From Linnemannia hyalina (Eukaryota > Mortierellomycota > Mortierellomycetes > Mortierellales > Mortierellaceae), in NCBI GenBank assembly GCA_019671135.1, contig JAHRHY010000009.1, positions 372,001 through 436,000 of the forward strand: a DNA stretch of 64,000 nt, given 5' to 3'. A program made the translations under genes and the position numbers. How positions within the stretch are numbered: position 1 is the first letter of the stretch; every line of letters starts with the position of its first letter. The notes below the pieces were generated by a model. That model had not been told where the DNA came from and ran no database searches. It saw nothing but the letters and a program-made list of their open reading frames with translations. Positions 46,661-58,500 of this stretch are shown here, in pieces.

Positions 46661-48741
46661 TCTCTTCGAATGAGAAAAGGGTTGTTGGAAAGAGTTGAAT
46701 GGTAGAGGGCTTGATTGGAGTTGGAGTTTGAAGGGAAAAAAGGAAAGGAAGAGATGAAGAGAGAAGGGAGAAGGTAAATGAGTCGGGTAAAAGTGAAGGG
46801 CTGAGTTGAGTGGCTGGTTGATTATGCCGGTGGGTTGTGGGTTGTGGGAGAGTATGAGAATGAGAGTGCTGGTGGTTGTGGAGAGGATGAGACAGTGGAA
46901 GGGGAAAAGGGATAGCGATGGGGCGAAGAGAGAAGGAGTGAGGGAGTAAGGAAGTGGCAGGGTAGAGAATAAAGTGGACTAAAGGTGGAAGAGCGAAAGG
47001 GAAGGGAAAGAGAGAGCGTGAAGGTGGAAAGGAAGGAGGAAGGAAAAAAGAGAGAAAAGAGAAGGAAAAAAGACTCGATCAAATAAAGAGGCAATTATCA
47101 TGGTTAATCACCCATTAATCACGAATAACGGGTGAACGGAAGAGAAAAGAAGGTTATCAGTGCACTCCTGATCATCAGTCCCTTGAGAGGGGAACCGAAC
47201 GAGAATCCACTCTTCTTTTCGTATTTGTATTCTGGGCGCCGACGTAAAAAAAAAAGGACCCCATTCCTTGTCTTTCCGTGCTTTTCTTTTCACGCGCACC
47301 ATTACTCTCTCTCTTCTGCTTACCATAGAGGAGATAACAAAAAAAAAAAAAAAAAAAAAAAAAGAAGCTAATCGAGATATGTGAAAAATCGTCGGTAAAA
47401 AAACAGATACAAAAAAAAAAGTGTTAGTGTTACATTCTCCTCCATTCATGTCCTTCAAAAAAATATATAAGCACCCCGTGAATTGACGCACGAGTGCTGG
47501 CGGATGGACGGTAAAGACAAATAAAGATCCTCGCCGGGAATTGGATAAATATGAGCCATCATCTTTCCCTGTTCGATATCGCCTTTTATCTTCTTTTGCA
47601 GGAGGACCGGCATTGTTAGGAAACAACGAAGAAAATGTTTCCCCCATTTCAACCATCATACCAATTGAACGCGAAAAGATAATGCATAGATGCTGCAGTC
47701 ATTCAACCAAAGAAGAAATAAAAAGACAAGGTATATCGAAGACCCAGCCCAACGACACTTCCGATCGACCGGGTGAACCTCGCAGCTTCATTTTCCCTTA
47801 CGCGTTCTTAGCTGTTCGTTTTTCAGTTCTTATTTATTTATTTATTTTTTCACTCAACGAGTGGACAATTGTGGATCAAAATGACCTGTGGCAAAAAGTT
47901 TTTCCATCCGTCTTGTCCGCGAGTCCTGCCTGACCTTCATCCAAACCGAGCCAAACCGAGCCATACAGGAAAACTGTGAGTTCATGTACCTAAAACCCTA
48001 ACGCGCTTTGCTCTCTCCTCCACCTGCTGCTCTCAGTCCTCTTCCACTAGTTGTTAGGTCTGAGGATTGTTTGTACCCATGATTCCTGCACTCCGTCCGT
48101 CTGGTTTATGCGAGTGTTTACTGTCAATGGAGTAAGGACGGCATGTCCTCCAATTTGATGCGATCAAGCTGCACTGACTGCTGCAATAAAATACCATACA
48201 TGCTTGGTCGTTCATATTCTGTCTTGCTATCTCTTTGTTATTAATTTGTTTTAGGCTGTTCTTTGGCAGGTTTTGTCTTGTCTTGCGGACGTTTTGTTTG
48301 TGTTGCTGTCTTTAGTTTTTTTTTTGCAAGTGGAAGGAAGGGTGGGCGTCCGACGTCAAGCAACTCTTCGCGACAAGACGTGAATAATGGTATCGATGAT
48401 GACTGGGTCGTTTAATTACGGGACAACTGTAGGGAAAGAAAAGAACCATTTTAGTCTGCGCCAAGGCTGAAAGGGGACCCTGGCAAGGAATGAGGTCATA
48501 TCATTTTTTTTAGCCGCACGTGATATCGTTCTTTTTCTTCCATATGTCATGCCGCCCAACAGAAAAGACAAAGCCCGAGCGACAACCACGCAGCGGTTTT
48601 TTCTTCCTCTTCTCCACCTTTTCCCTCCCTTTTCTTTCCTCATCCGTCACTCCAATCACTCATTGATCCTCCCTTCTCTCTCCCACACCTCTCTACTCAC
48701 ACTCACCGCATCTCAGCAACACAACCAACACACAACTCACA
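46661..48741. other. Divergent promoter region between the Zn2Cys6 gene and synaptobrevin
   Basis: The part next to 46660 is pyrimidine-rich on the - strand to about 47080, as expected for the factor's promoter and leader. 47100-48500 contains poly-A runs (47338-47363) and TTTATTTATTTATT near 47831. The last 170 bases are pyrimidine-rich and then CA-rich, forming the synaptobrevin leader. No gene is supported. Confidence 0.5.
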
Positions 48742-49894
48742 ATGTAAAGCAACAACTCTCATTTATACTCTTCCTTGTGTACCCTCCGACTTTGTCTTGT
48801 CTTCGAACGGACAACGGCCACATCTTTATTTGCTCGTGTGGAGAGAGCAAACAGCAATAGACCCTATTGCTCAACAACAGCTCTGTCTAATGGCCTGTTC
48901 TCTCTTTTTTTAACAACAATTTTATAGGTCGACTCCTTATGATCCTCCCCACTCTGGACCTTCCAACAAGACTGCTCAGCTCCAGCAGCAGGTCAACGAT
49001 GTCGTCGGAATCATGCAGCAGAACGTATGGTTTGCTCTTTTCTCAGGCATTTTTTTTTCTAAAGGAGACATAACAGCGTCAACTGCAGCCAAGTTAACAT
49101 GGGTTGCCGTTTTTTGTGTCATGATATACTAGATTGACTCTGTCAAAGACCGCGGAGAGAAACTTGACACACTTCACCACAAGACTGGTAAGTAGCCCTC
49201 TTTTATTTTCTTGGTCATCAACCACGGCTCAACAGACACCCTCGCATGGACATAAGAGCAACCACCTGGAGTTATTGAGCCCAAGGACACCACCAACAGC
49301 AATAAGAACAAGAATATCACAATGAGGAAAGGCAAAGCTCGCTCGATAGCAACAAGGATCACAGGATTGGAACAATTATCCGACACTCCACTGCCCTTGC
49401 ATACTGTCCGATGGGATGGTCGTACGGGATTACGATCATGTTGGCATCAAAATCCATCAATGGCCGATAAACGACGTCTTTTGTATCAAAGGATATCCAG
49501 GACAGAACAGAATCGACTCATTCTGGATGTCAGCAGCAACACTTAAGAAAAAGATTGACAGTGAACACCATCTATAAACAGCGCAGACAGCTCGAACAAG
49601 ACACGGGGCAGAACAACAATACCTCCCTTTTTCGTTTTTTTTAACGCCAAGCAAAGTCCATGAGAAACCTTTTTCCATTGGTTTGGTTGGACAAGGAAAC
49701 TGACCAAAAATATCTTTCCTTGTCACACCAAAAAAATAGCCGATCTCGAACAGGGTGCGGTTCAGTTCAGGAGGGGTGCCTCGGGAGTGCGTCGCCAGAT
49801 GTGGCTCAAGAACATGAAGTGGCGTATCGCCATTATCCTTGGAGTCATCCTCCTCCTCGTCATCATCATCGTCCCCATCGTCAAGTCCAAGTAA
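48742..49894 (+). CDS. SNC1: Synaptobrevin/VAMP R-SNARE (102 aa), start codon split by an intron
   Basis: Coding exons are 48742-48743, 48928-49024, 49133-49187 and 49740-49894. The first carries only A and T of the ATG; the G is the first base of the second, giving MSTPYDPPHSGPSNK. The protein is an exocytic R-SNARE that pairs with plasma-membrane t-SNAREs. The SNARE helix runs from TAQLQQQVNDVVGIMQQN through IDSVKDRGEKLDTLHHK to ADLEQGAVQFRRGASG. The zero-layer Arg lies in VKDRGEKL. A C-terminal anchor (IAIILGVILLLVVIIIVPIV) ends in KSK. Length and layout match yeast Snc1/2. The last intron is long (552 bases). No other in-frame ATG in a good position precedes the SNARE helix, which supports the split-start model. 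Confidence 0.9.
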
Positions 49895-50431
49895 AACCGT
49901 GGATTCTTATGTCTCCCAGGACTGGCCTTGGACTTAACAGCAGCCTCTCCTTTTGCGATAACCGTTGCGGACGCAAAACCCTCACTACTATTGCCAAATA
50001 TTCCTTTTTGTACTATCATTCCTACTCTTGTTTACATTGACAAATAAAAAAAAACTTGTATTGACCTAACAAAAAGACGATCGTCTCTACGAAGACGTGT
50101 ATGTGAAAAAAAGAGAGATGATGTAACTTGAAGCAAAGAGAAAGAACACCAATTGGACTTGGGACACGATCGCTCGAGCCATTAGCCAGTTAGCAACCCC
50201 TCTCACTTTCCCAGACTAGGGACTTGATCGGACAAGCCATTAGCATGTTAGCAAACTTGATCGCGCCCAACCAATTTATCATTTCCTTCTGCTTTACTGT
50301 CCATGCACTGACACATTGACAGTAAAAAAAACGGCGCAATGAGAGTAGAAAGTAAAAAGATGATCGTTTATTGATGCGAAAAAAGGAGAGATATGGTACA
50401 AATCAAAGTAAAGAAAGTAGGTTACGTCCCT
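49895..50431. other. Convergent 3' flanks with a short direct repeat
   Basis: This lies between the converging synaptobrevin and secreted-protein genes. It contains a near-identical pair of 20-base direct repeats at 50177-50196 and 50235-50254 (AGCCATTAGC, two variable bases, then GTTAGCAA). Nothing else was recognised. Confidence 0.55.
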
Positions 50432-51448
50432 TTAGAGGACGAGGACGGCAACAGCGCCAAGGGCAGCGATAGCCAATACACCAGCCGACTGGCTCTTTCT
50501 CGAAGCAGCATTGGGTGCAGTAGTGGGAGAGACTGTGGGGGTAGCGACGGTGGGAGTCACAGTTGTGGCCGAGGGGTTGATGGTGGGGGCCGAGACGGTT
50601 GCAGTACCGTTTGTGGTAGGGAAGATGGGGTTGATGGTGAGAGAACCGGTCTCGGTTGAGACGGGAGCGGTGCCTGTTGCGGTTGCGGTGCCAGTTGCAG
50701 TTGCGGTGCCGGTTGCGGAACCAGAGGGAAGGACTCCCGAGTTAGTGGCGGTTCCAGTCTATGTGGTTGTGAGAAAATAGACGGAGATGGAGGGTGTGAG
50801 TGAGGGGAGTGAGGTGAGTGAGTATCCTCCTTATGATGCAATCGGACACAAGCACGGACACACACGCGCGAATAATTATAGGAAAAAAAGGAGACTTACG
50901 GGCTGGGCAGATGCAGACGAGGAAGATGATGAATCAGGACCAGAGTAATCTCCAGGGATAACAGCCGCACATCCATAAGTCGACTTTCCAGTGTTACAGT
51001 CCTTCTTCTCCTTACAGCAACGAATGCACATGGTGTTCGAATGGGGCTCAATCAAGTTCACGTAATGGTTATAATCAGCACAGGCACTTCCAACGGGGGC
51101 CTTGATATCATACTGACCACCGCGATCAGTCGCCGAAAGCGAGTACTTTGAAGCATCGATCTTGCCGGTGATTTGGACGTAGCCGTCACCCTTGGCGAAG
51201 TTGGCGGATTGGATGAAGCCGTCGGGGAAGATGCGGGCGGCGGGGGCGGAGGAGGAGGGGGAGGTGCAGAAGGCGATGGCGCTGTCCTCGTTGGCGGCGA
51301 TGTCGCCACCGGCTTGTGGGGGCATCATCATGCACCAGTTTGTGGAGGATGTGATTTGGACGATTTGGCCGGGTTTTCCAGGTGCAGCCGAAGCGGAGAG
51401 TGAGAGGATGGCCAGAGCTGAGGCAACGGATGCGACGTTGAAGATCAT
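50432..51448 (-). CDS. Secreted Cys-containing protein, probably GPI-anchored (291 aa)
   Basis: Exons 50900-51448 and 50432-50758 are joined in phase 0. A signal peptide (MIFNVASVASALAILSLSAS) with a likely cut after SASAAP starts the protein. A Cys-bearing ectodomain of about 150 residues follows, with NWCMMMPPQAGGDIAANE, FCTSP, GSACADYNHYVNLIEPH and MCIRCCKEKKDC. A Ser run and a Thr/Ala/Gly-rich stalk with TGTATAT repeats come next. The C-terminus is a small-residue site followed by a hydrophobic tail (AGVLAIAALGAVAVLVL), the pattern of a GPI attachment signal. The ectodomain resembles secreted proteins common in basal fungi, but its ligand or activity is unknown. A cell-wall or surface location is inferred from the signals at both ends. 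Confidence 0.75.
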
Positions 51449-53583
51449 TATGGTAGGGTAGTGGATGTGAGTAGTGGGATAGATTGTGGAGTGGTGTAGA
51501 AAGGAAAGTGAAGAGTGAGGTGGTGAGAGTGGAGAGTTGAGAAGAAGATGAGGTGTTGATGAATAAAGTGGAAAGAGACAAGAACTCTTTGTTTCTTTTA
51601 TACAACTCGCGGAGGGGATGAAGAAGGTTACGAGGAGGGTGCCTCGGTAATCAGCTTTACTAGGAATAGGTACATAGAGACTATGCAAATGGACCTATGT
51701 CGACCTACAAGGTTGTAACAGTAAAATAACTGCACAATGACCTGACCGTTATGTTTTTGTCGTCATTGGTTTTGAAGGGTGGAGGTGGAGTGTGTGAGTA
51801 TGGTAAGGAGGCAGACGAAAAGGTTAAAAAAAGTCTTGGACTAGGAAGTAGACCGGGGTATGAAATTATGGGCATCTAGGGATTCGGTCATCAAAGAAAG
51901 AGGCAACTCCAAAGGACAAAGGGGGTAGAGGGCATGGAATGGCAGAGGCGATCTAATTGGAGGGTGTTTGAGGGGGATCAGACAGGTTCTCTCTAGAGAG
52001 AGAGAACTCAGGAACCGTCTGTTTGCCCGATCGAGTCTTACTTCTAAAGAGACGCGTCCATCAGTGGCGAAGGAATGTACACTGCGAGACGAGCGTGGGG
52101 CCTGATAAGAAAAAGTCGTATATGTGTGTAGCTGTCAGCATGACAGAAAGAACACTCTTCTGCACACTAGCATGGCATGCAGAAAAAGAAAAGGGGCGAA
52201 GAGCAAAAACAATGATCCAGCGCGCACAAACAGAAAGAGGGTTAACATGACAATCGATCCACTTCTTCACAGCTCAGCGCTAACACTCCAAAATGCACCC
52301 AACGGTATGATGCCTCTGTCTCTTTCCTTCCTTCCTCGCACATGCTGGTGCAAGACTCTTTGTAAGAGCGGTTTTGAAATCCCACACACCAACACTCACA
52401 AACGGAAAAGAATCCACTACGCTTCCGGTTGAGTCATCATCATCGCCTCATGCAGGCCTATCCCTCCCTCTCTGAGGAAGGTTTTGTGCTATCCCCCCAC
52501 TAAGTTTTTTGTGTTCTGCGTTGTTATGGACTTGTTGGCAACCTACAGGATATCATAAGCAAGCCTGAAAAAAAAGCCAAAATAAGGTACATGAGCAGCA
52601 GGAGCAACATAAAGCAGGAGCACAGCGTCATCGTCATCGTCTTGTCTGGCATTCATTTCTCTATACCAACCAAAGAGAGTTTTTTTGAGTTGAGAGATTC
52701 ACCTAGACTCCCCTATCCTTTATGACGAGAGGTATTTTTTTTATCTTGGGGCTTTCGCATGATGAAGATAACTTATTTTTGGCACTGCCACTGGGAACAT
52801 GGTAGGTTGCACTGTGCTTGGACTTTGGCCATGCGACGCCTCCCCTGGCCATTTTGATCGAAAGACAGGACAAAAGGCGGTAGAACAGTAGTAGATGATC
52901 GGCCTGGACATGACCTGTGCACGAGATAAACAGAGCTCTACTCTCGCACTTTGTCCATCGATCCTCACCCCTGGTCAATGGCTGAGCAAGGCCATGCCTA
53001 GAAGATGAACGCGACAAGAATATAACTTCCAAGGTGACCAAATTTGGTGTGGTCGAGGAAGAAGAAGGAGAAGGGTGATCAAGAGACGATCGATAGAAAA
53101 AGAAGTAGCGCAGAAGGAAGATGTGTCCTTTCCCTAGAGAAGATGTCGCAGGGGCTATGATAAAGAGCCATCGATTGCTGTTATCAGTGGATTGGATGTA
53201 TTTATGTTAGTGTTGTTGACAAATACGAGAGAGGAAGAGAGGAAGAGAACAAGAAGGTTGGAAGGAAAAGGTAAAGGCTCACACATATCCAATGGGTCTA
53301 GGTTGTTGTTGTTGTCGACTCCACCTGTCCACTCACCCACCATGCTTGTGGAACGGGGTATGCTCTCTTTTCATTTTCACCCAGCCAATGCGCCTTTATT
53401 ATTTTTTCCTGTTGCCCTTGTTTTTCCTTTTTCCTTTCTCCTTTCCCCACTTTCTCCACTTTCTCCTTTTCACACCTCTTACTCCCAACACACAGTCGAC
53501 TCTCATTGAAATCAGCAAGACACTTCGACACCTCCGAAACTCCTTCTTAAGACCAACGACATCAACAACACAGAGCATCATCT
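51449..53583. other. Divergent promoter region, no gene recognised
   Basis: The stretch up to about 51600 is the leader of the secreted-protein gene (pyrimidine-rich on the - strand). 53390-53583 is the pyrimidine-rich and then CA-rich leader of the C2-protein gene. The 1.8 kb between them holds no frame with coding character on either strand and no tRNA-like element that could be recognised by eye. Confidence 0.5.
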
Positions 53584-55607
53584 ATGACATCACATAAGAT
53601 CGGAGTCCTGGTCGCCATCCCTATCAAGGGCAGGAAGCTTGTCAACAGGACAGGGGGCAAACAGTCCCCCTATGTCCAGCTCAAGCTCGGCGAGCAAAAG
53701 AAGCGCACCCGCGCATCTCTTGTCGCTTCCGTCGAACCCGAGTGGGATCAAGAGGCAAGTCCTTCGATCCTCTCCTCTCTCTTCCTTTTCACCTCACAAG
53801 ACATGTTTCTCTCCGGATAAACAACAACAAAGCTGACCTGCGGCTCTCCATTACTCAATGTCATCTTCCACTGTATGTGTTCAATACAACCAACTAGGTT
53901 CGCGTCGATGTATTTCAGGACCAGCTGGACATGAAGGTGTCTGTCTTTGACGAGGGCAAGAAGGGCGAGTTGGTGGGCGATGGTGTCCTCCTTTTGAACG
54001 AGGTCATCGACAAGGGCGAACTCGATGGTAAAACATAAGAGAAAAGAAGGACTTTCACCGCTGCTTGTTTATTTCTTTCGCCTTCCTCGGGGGAACAGGG
54101 CTTGTGTTCATTTTTTACCCATCAGCTGAAGCAATGGCGAGTGGACAAAGGCGTACGGATGGATTGGATTGACTGACTGACAGTTTTCTCTTTGTTCCTT
54201 TCTCGTCTTTTTTTGCCCGCCCTTAGTGTGGTTTCCTATCAAGCACAACGGAACCGCCGCAGGAGATATCTACTTTGAGCTCACCTTTTACGCCGCGGTA
54301 AGGACCCCACGCAGCCATGCAGCACAACTACTATTGCAGTACCTTTTTTTTCTTTTTTTTCAAAGAGTCCGTTCATTTCATTACAAGACAAAGGATACCG
54401 CAGGCACAGCCTGTTCTATCTCTGGAGCGAACCAACAATACGGAGTCATACGAACAAGGAAGAAAAATAATCATCACGCCAAACTCGACCACTAAAACGT
54501 TTTCAATATCACTAAACTCAAAAAATCTAGGCCCCTCCACCAGCTGCCGGCAGCACGCCACCCCCTGCAACCCCCCAGACTCAGATCCAGACACCCCTCA
54601 GATACAACCAGCCAGGATTCCAGGGTGGCGCTCCAGGCATCCACCCTTTGCCCCACACGCCCCCAGTTAGCGGGTTTGGTAGCCCAGCAGTAGGCCATCT
54701 CGGTGGACCCCCAGCTCCCTATGCTGGAAACGTGTACCACCCTCCCGGTCCTGGTGGTTATGTGCCCAATGCCTTCCCACAAGCCCATCAGGCGCCCTTC
54801 ACACCTCAGCAACCTGCCGCTCCCTTGCCCTTCGGTGGTCCTCCTGCTCCTGTCTCGGGTCCTGGATTCAACCCTGCATTCGGAAACAACAATTCTCCAT
54901 TCCGTCCTCCGGGTGCTTTCCCTAACCCGGCCTCACCTCCCTTTGGACAGCCTGGACTCCCTGGACTCCCTGGATCAGGACCTGGCCCTGTTGGCGGTTC
55001 TTTCCCCATGCCTCAGCCCTCCTTCAACAGCGGACCTCCCAACAACAACTTTTCGCCAAACAACAGTAACAGTGGACCCAAGTTCCCAAGCAACGGACCC
55101 AACAACTTCCCAAATAGCAACAACTACCCACCAAACAACAACAACAGCTTCTCACCGAACAACAACAATGGAAGGTTCCCAATGCCTCAGGGTCCGAGCC
55201 CTAACATGAACAACGGACCAAGTTTCCCTCAAGGCCCTGGCGGTCCCAACAACAGCTTTGGTAACAACAATGGTCCTCACAACAACTTCAACAGTGGACC
55301 CAACAACTTTGGCAACAACAGCGGACCTAACAATTTTGGTAACAACGGACCCAACAACAACTTTGGCAACAACAACGGTCCCAACAACTTCAACAGTGGA
55401 CCCAACAACTTCAACAACAACTTCAACAACAACAACAACAGCGGGCCCAACAACAACTTCAATAACAACATCAGACCCAACAACTTCAACAGCAACAACA
55501 GCAACAACGGCATCAACAGCAACATGCCATCAGGGCCTTCATCCGGGAACGGGCCAGTGACACCTCTGTTGCAGTACAACTACAATCTTGGAGGCAGCTT
55601 CCCTTAA
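53584..55607 (+). CDS. C2-domain protein with Pro/Asn-rich tail, Inn1/Fic1-like (482 aa)
   Basis: Exons are 53584-53754, 53898-54027, 54227-54297 and 54531-55607. The first intron uses a GC donor (GAG|GCAAGT) and a normal AG acceptor; the phases agree. Residues 1-124 form a C2 domain: GVLVAIPIKGRKLVNR, SPYVQLKLGEQKKRT, PEWDQEVRVDVF, KVSVFDEGKKGELVGDG and WFPIKHNGTAAGDIYFEL. Several Asp ligands of classic calcium-binding C2 domains are absent. The tail is Pro/Gly-rich and then a long Gly-Pro-Asn-Asn-Phe repeat region. A single N-terminal C2 followed by a Pro-rich tail is the layout of Inn1/Fic1 ingression proteins, which link the contractile ring to the membrane through SH3 partners. Placement in that family is likely but rests on architecture. 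The Asn-rich tail has prion-like composition. Confidence 0.75.
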
Positions 55608-55884
55608 AACAGAGCATGCGTTTTTTTTATGCAAAAGACCCACAATAATAACATCCATAGCACAATAAGCACACCTAAAAAAAAATAAAAAAATAAAAAA
55701 AAAGATATAGAAATGAAAAAGTCAACGGTATGAGGTGCTTAAAAGTAAAAAATGAACAGTTTGATTTTTTCTATCCTGGTTTTCTTTAATGTAGAGGCAG
55801 AGTATCAAGAAGGTAGGCAGACTGAAGTCATTCTTGTTTTTATGTATGTCAGCGTGAGAGTGTGTGTGAGAGAGAGAAAAGGGC

Positions 55885-57159
55885 TTAGAAGAGGGTGACA
55901 TAGCCGAACTTGTCGTTGTATCCCTTGGTGTCCCACTTGCTCTTGGCCAACTGGGCATCGACCTTCTCAGCGAGCTCGGGGCGAGACTTGAGGACATCAT
56001 CGACCTATTTTTTTTTTTGTAGAAGGGTAAAGAGGTGTTCGATGTTTGGGGGTTAGGCAAATGTCGTGGTCGAAAAATCGGACCACCAATCCGGTTTTTG
56101 TCCATGTCTAACGCGTTCCCATAGTTATCATGGTAGGATTTGATAATTGGGGCGAGCATTGGCAATTGGTGACCCGCAACAGAATGCTGCTGATTTGTGC
56201 CAGAATCGCGAGAAAGCAAGAAAAAAGGCAACCAAATGATAACGAGATAGAAAAAAGAAACGTACGGTGAGCTCATCGATGGGGCGGGAGGTCTCAATGT
56301 TCTTCAAGGTGGCCTGGAGATCAGCGAGCTCAGACTCGACCTTGGTGGCAGTGAACTTGGCGCGGTCAAGCTGTGTGATATTCATATCAGATGAAAGAGG
56401 AAAAAATGAGGTCAATTAAACGGCTAAATTTCGTGATGAAGTGATACTTTTCATTAGGGGCGTGTTGTCGTTTTCTCAGAGATCCTGAAAGTTGATGTAA
56501 GTTGATGCTGGACTCTTTGTCGAAAAAAAAAATAGTAGATCCATCCATTCAGTGGATTTCCTATGATCTGAAATCCTGTTCCTGAGTCACGTCGTCTTGC
56601 GTGTTTTTATCCGGGTCGTGATTGATGGAATGGAGCTGCAAAAAAAAACTACGATCGCGGCGCGTCCGTTTTTCTTATGTCGTGTAAAAAAGTGTTGTTC
56701 CTTTGCTTTCAGGTATCAGGGCATCACCGCAAAGTCAATTGAACTGTTGCTGTGTCTCCCGATATTTTGCTGCTGTTCGTTGTGCGGTAGATGTCGTTGT
56801 ACGGGGAGTGGTGTTGAAGGATGGAAGTAGATGGAAAGAAAAACGGGTGGAAGTAAACGTACAGCCTTGGCCTCAACAGTCTCAATAGACTTGATCTGAG
56901 CCGAAACATCGTAGGTGGTAGGCTTGAAGGCCTTGTGAGCCTTCTCGACCTCATCAACAATGGCCTGGTTCTTGAGGACCTTGCGGTAATGAGCAAAGTC
57001 GACGGCGGTCTTCTGCTCCTTGAGATCAGACAAAACACGACGGGCCTCCTCGTTGCGCTTGCGGAAAGCGCCCAAGGCAGCAACGGTCTCGGTCTTGAGA
57101 CCCAAAGAGGTCGAGAGCTTGGTCCAGTCGATGTGGGTGGCGGCGGCCTTGACAGACAT
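55885..57159 (-). CDS. ATP7: Mitochondrial ATP synthase subunit d (173 aa)
   Basis: Exons are 56863-57159, 56266-56370 and 55885-56004, all in phase 0. Subunit d is part of the peripheral stalk of F1Fo ATP synthase on the matrix side of the inner membrane. Family features include AATHIDWTKLSTSLGLKTE, LGAFRKRNEEARR, VDFAHYRKVLKNQAIVDEVE and, in the last exon, SKWDTKGYNDKFGYVTLF. The length matches yeast Atp7 (174 aa). Charged helices predominate, as expected for the stalk. The first intron is long at 492 bases. The start ATG is the first in the frame and fits the family start. Confidence 0.93.
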
Positions 57160-57640
57160 GATGGTTTATGAAGGTGGAGTGGAGGGGGAGGAGGATGGGT
57201 GTGAATGCGATGATGGAGCAGTGAGTATTTCGCTGCAGGACCCAGTCGGGTGCAACACTCCAATCGCCTGCACTGCGTTCCGACCGCATTTTTGTGACGT
57301 AGAATAAGCCACAAGCCACATGTCAAATGTTGCCACCAACTCGACCATTCGCTGTCCAGGAACAAGTGAGGGTGATCTGTCAAGCATAGAAAAGAAGGAC
57401 ATAGACATATATGGATGGGTTTGTTTTATCAAAGAGAAAGGTGTCTAAAGTAAAAGTAATTGTACAAGGTGGAGAGAAAAATGATGATACTGGATATCGG
57501 ACAGCTGGCTTCCCGTCCTGTTTCCTGCTGGGGCAGCAAATGTTCTGTTCAATTGGTTCCTGTTTTGTTATTGGTGAGAGTCCATTTGATGAGCGTGCTG
57601 GGTTCCGTGCAGTGCGAACGTAAAGAAGTGATCCAAGAAA
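57160..57640. other. Promoter of ATP7 and 3' flank of mL41
   Basis: Both flanking genes read on the - strand, so this is the upstream region of ATP7 (with GT-rich leader at 57165-57210) and the 3' flank of the mL41 gene. No further gene is seen. Confidence 0.55.
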
Positions 57641-58223
57641 TTATGAAGCCAACTTCTCAGGGACAACAGCCTCGACCTTGTTGAAGTAGTCCTTGGCAGT
57701 GAAGGCTCCAGTGGTCTTCTGGGTCGAGCGAGAGACATATGGCAACAGCTATAGAATATGGAGTGAATTGAGGAGAAGTTAATTGATTGTTCCAGTGTGA
57801 GCTCTCTCCATTCCTGTAGAAACTTGATAGTCTGGTGATTGTTTGGTTGTGACTAGGTGGGTCGTTGTTCTCTTGAAAGTAATGGATCGGTACCTTGAAG
57901 TCGGTCAAGTCAGGGACGACAAATGCGCGGACTTTCTCCCATTCGATGAAGTAGCCTCCACGCTTGGTGTGACGACCCATAGCACCACTTCCGGTACCTA
58001 ATGATAAGCGCAACGATATAGCAAGCAACATAGAGTGACCGAGTAAGTGATACGTTGCAAGTATGGAGTTCAAACGTGCGGTGATTCCGGTCACTTGTAC
58101 ATCCAAATGAGAGAGGTGATGTTGGTAGGCTCCTTATGTACCCTTGTAGTGGTTGCGTCCGCGCTTGGAGGTGAGCTGCTGGCGAGAGGCGCCACGCATG
58201 ATTGCCTTTGTGATTCCGAACAT
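57641..58223 (-). CDS. MRPL27: Mitochondrial ribosomal protein mL41 (97 aa)
   Basis: Exons are 58142-58223, 57894-57997 and 57641-57748, in phase. The product belongs to the mL41/Mrpl27 family of the mitochondrial large subunit. The diagnostic core GTGSGAMGRHTKRGGYFIEW, then KVRAFVVPDLTDFKLLPYV, matches the family pattern of G-RHTK-GGY-I-W-KVR-(Y/F)V-PD. The basic N-terminus (MFGITKAIMRGASRQQLTSK) doubles as a mitochondrial targeting sequence. The gene is compact, and its promoter faces the MAK21 gene, a ribosome-biogenesis factor. Confidence 0.92.
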
Positions 58224-58500
58224 GGTCGTCTGTGTGAATGTGAGTGTGGTTGATTGAAAGTTGATCTCTCAGTCGTTTATGCCTCTCTCTCACACCTCCG
58301 AGAGGGTTCGAACATTTTGTTGTTTGAGAGACAGGAGGAGAACAAGAAGCAGTCTCGGTCACATGACAAACACAACTTTTTGTTTACATTTTTTTCTTTT
58401 TTTTTCTAAGCTTTGAAGCTACTCTTGTTGTCTTGTAGGCTTTGCTTCTTCCCCATTCAACAGACAGAATCCCCCCCCCCTTTTTTTATTCTTCCCCATC

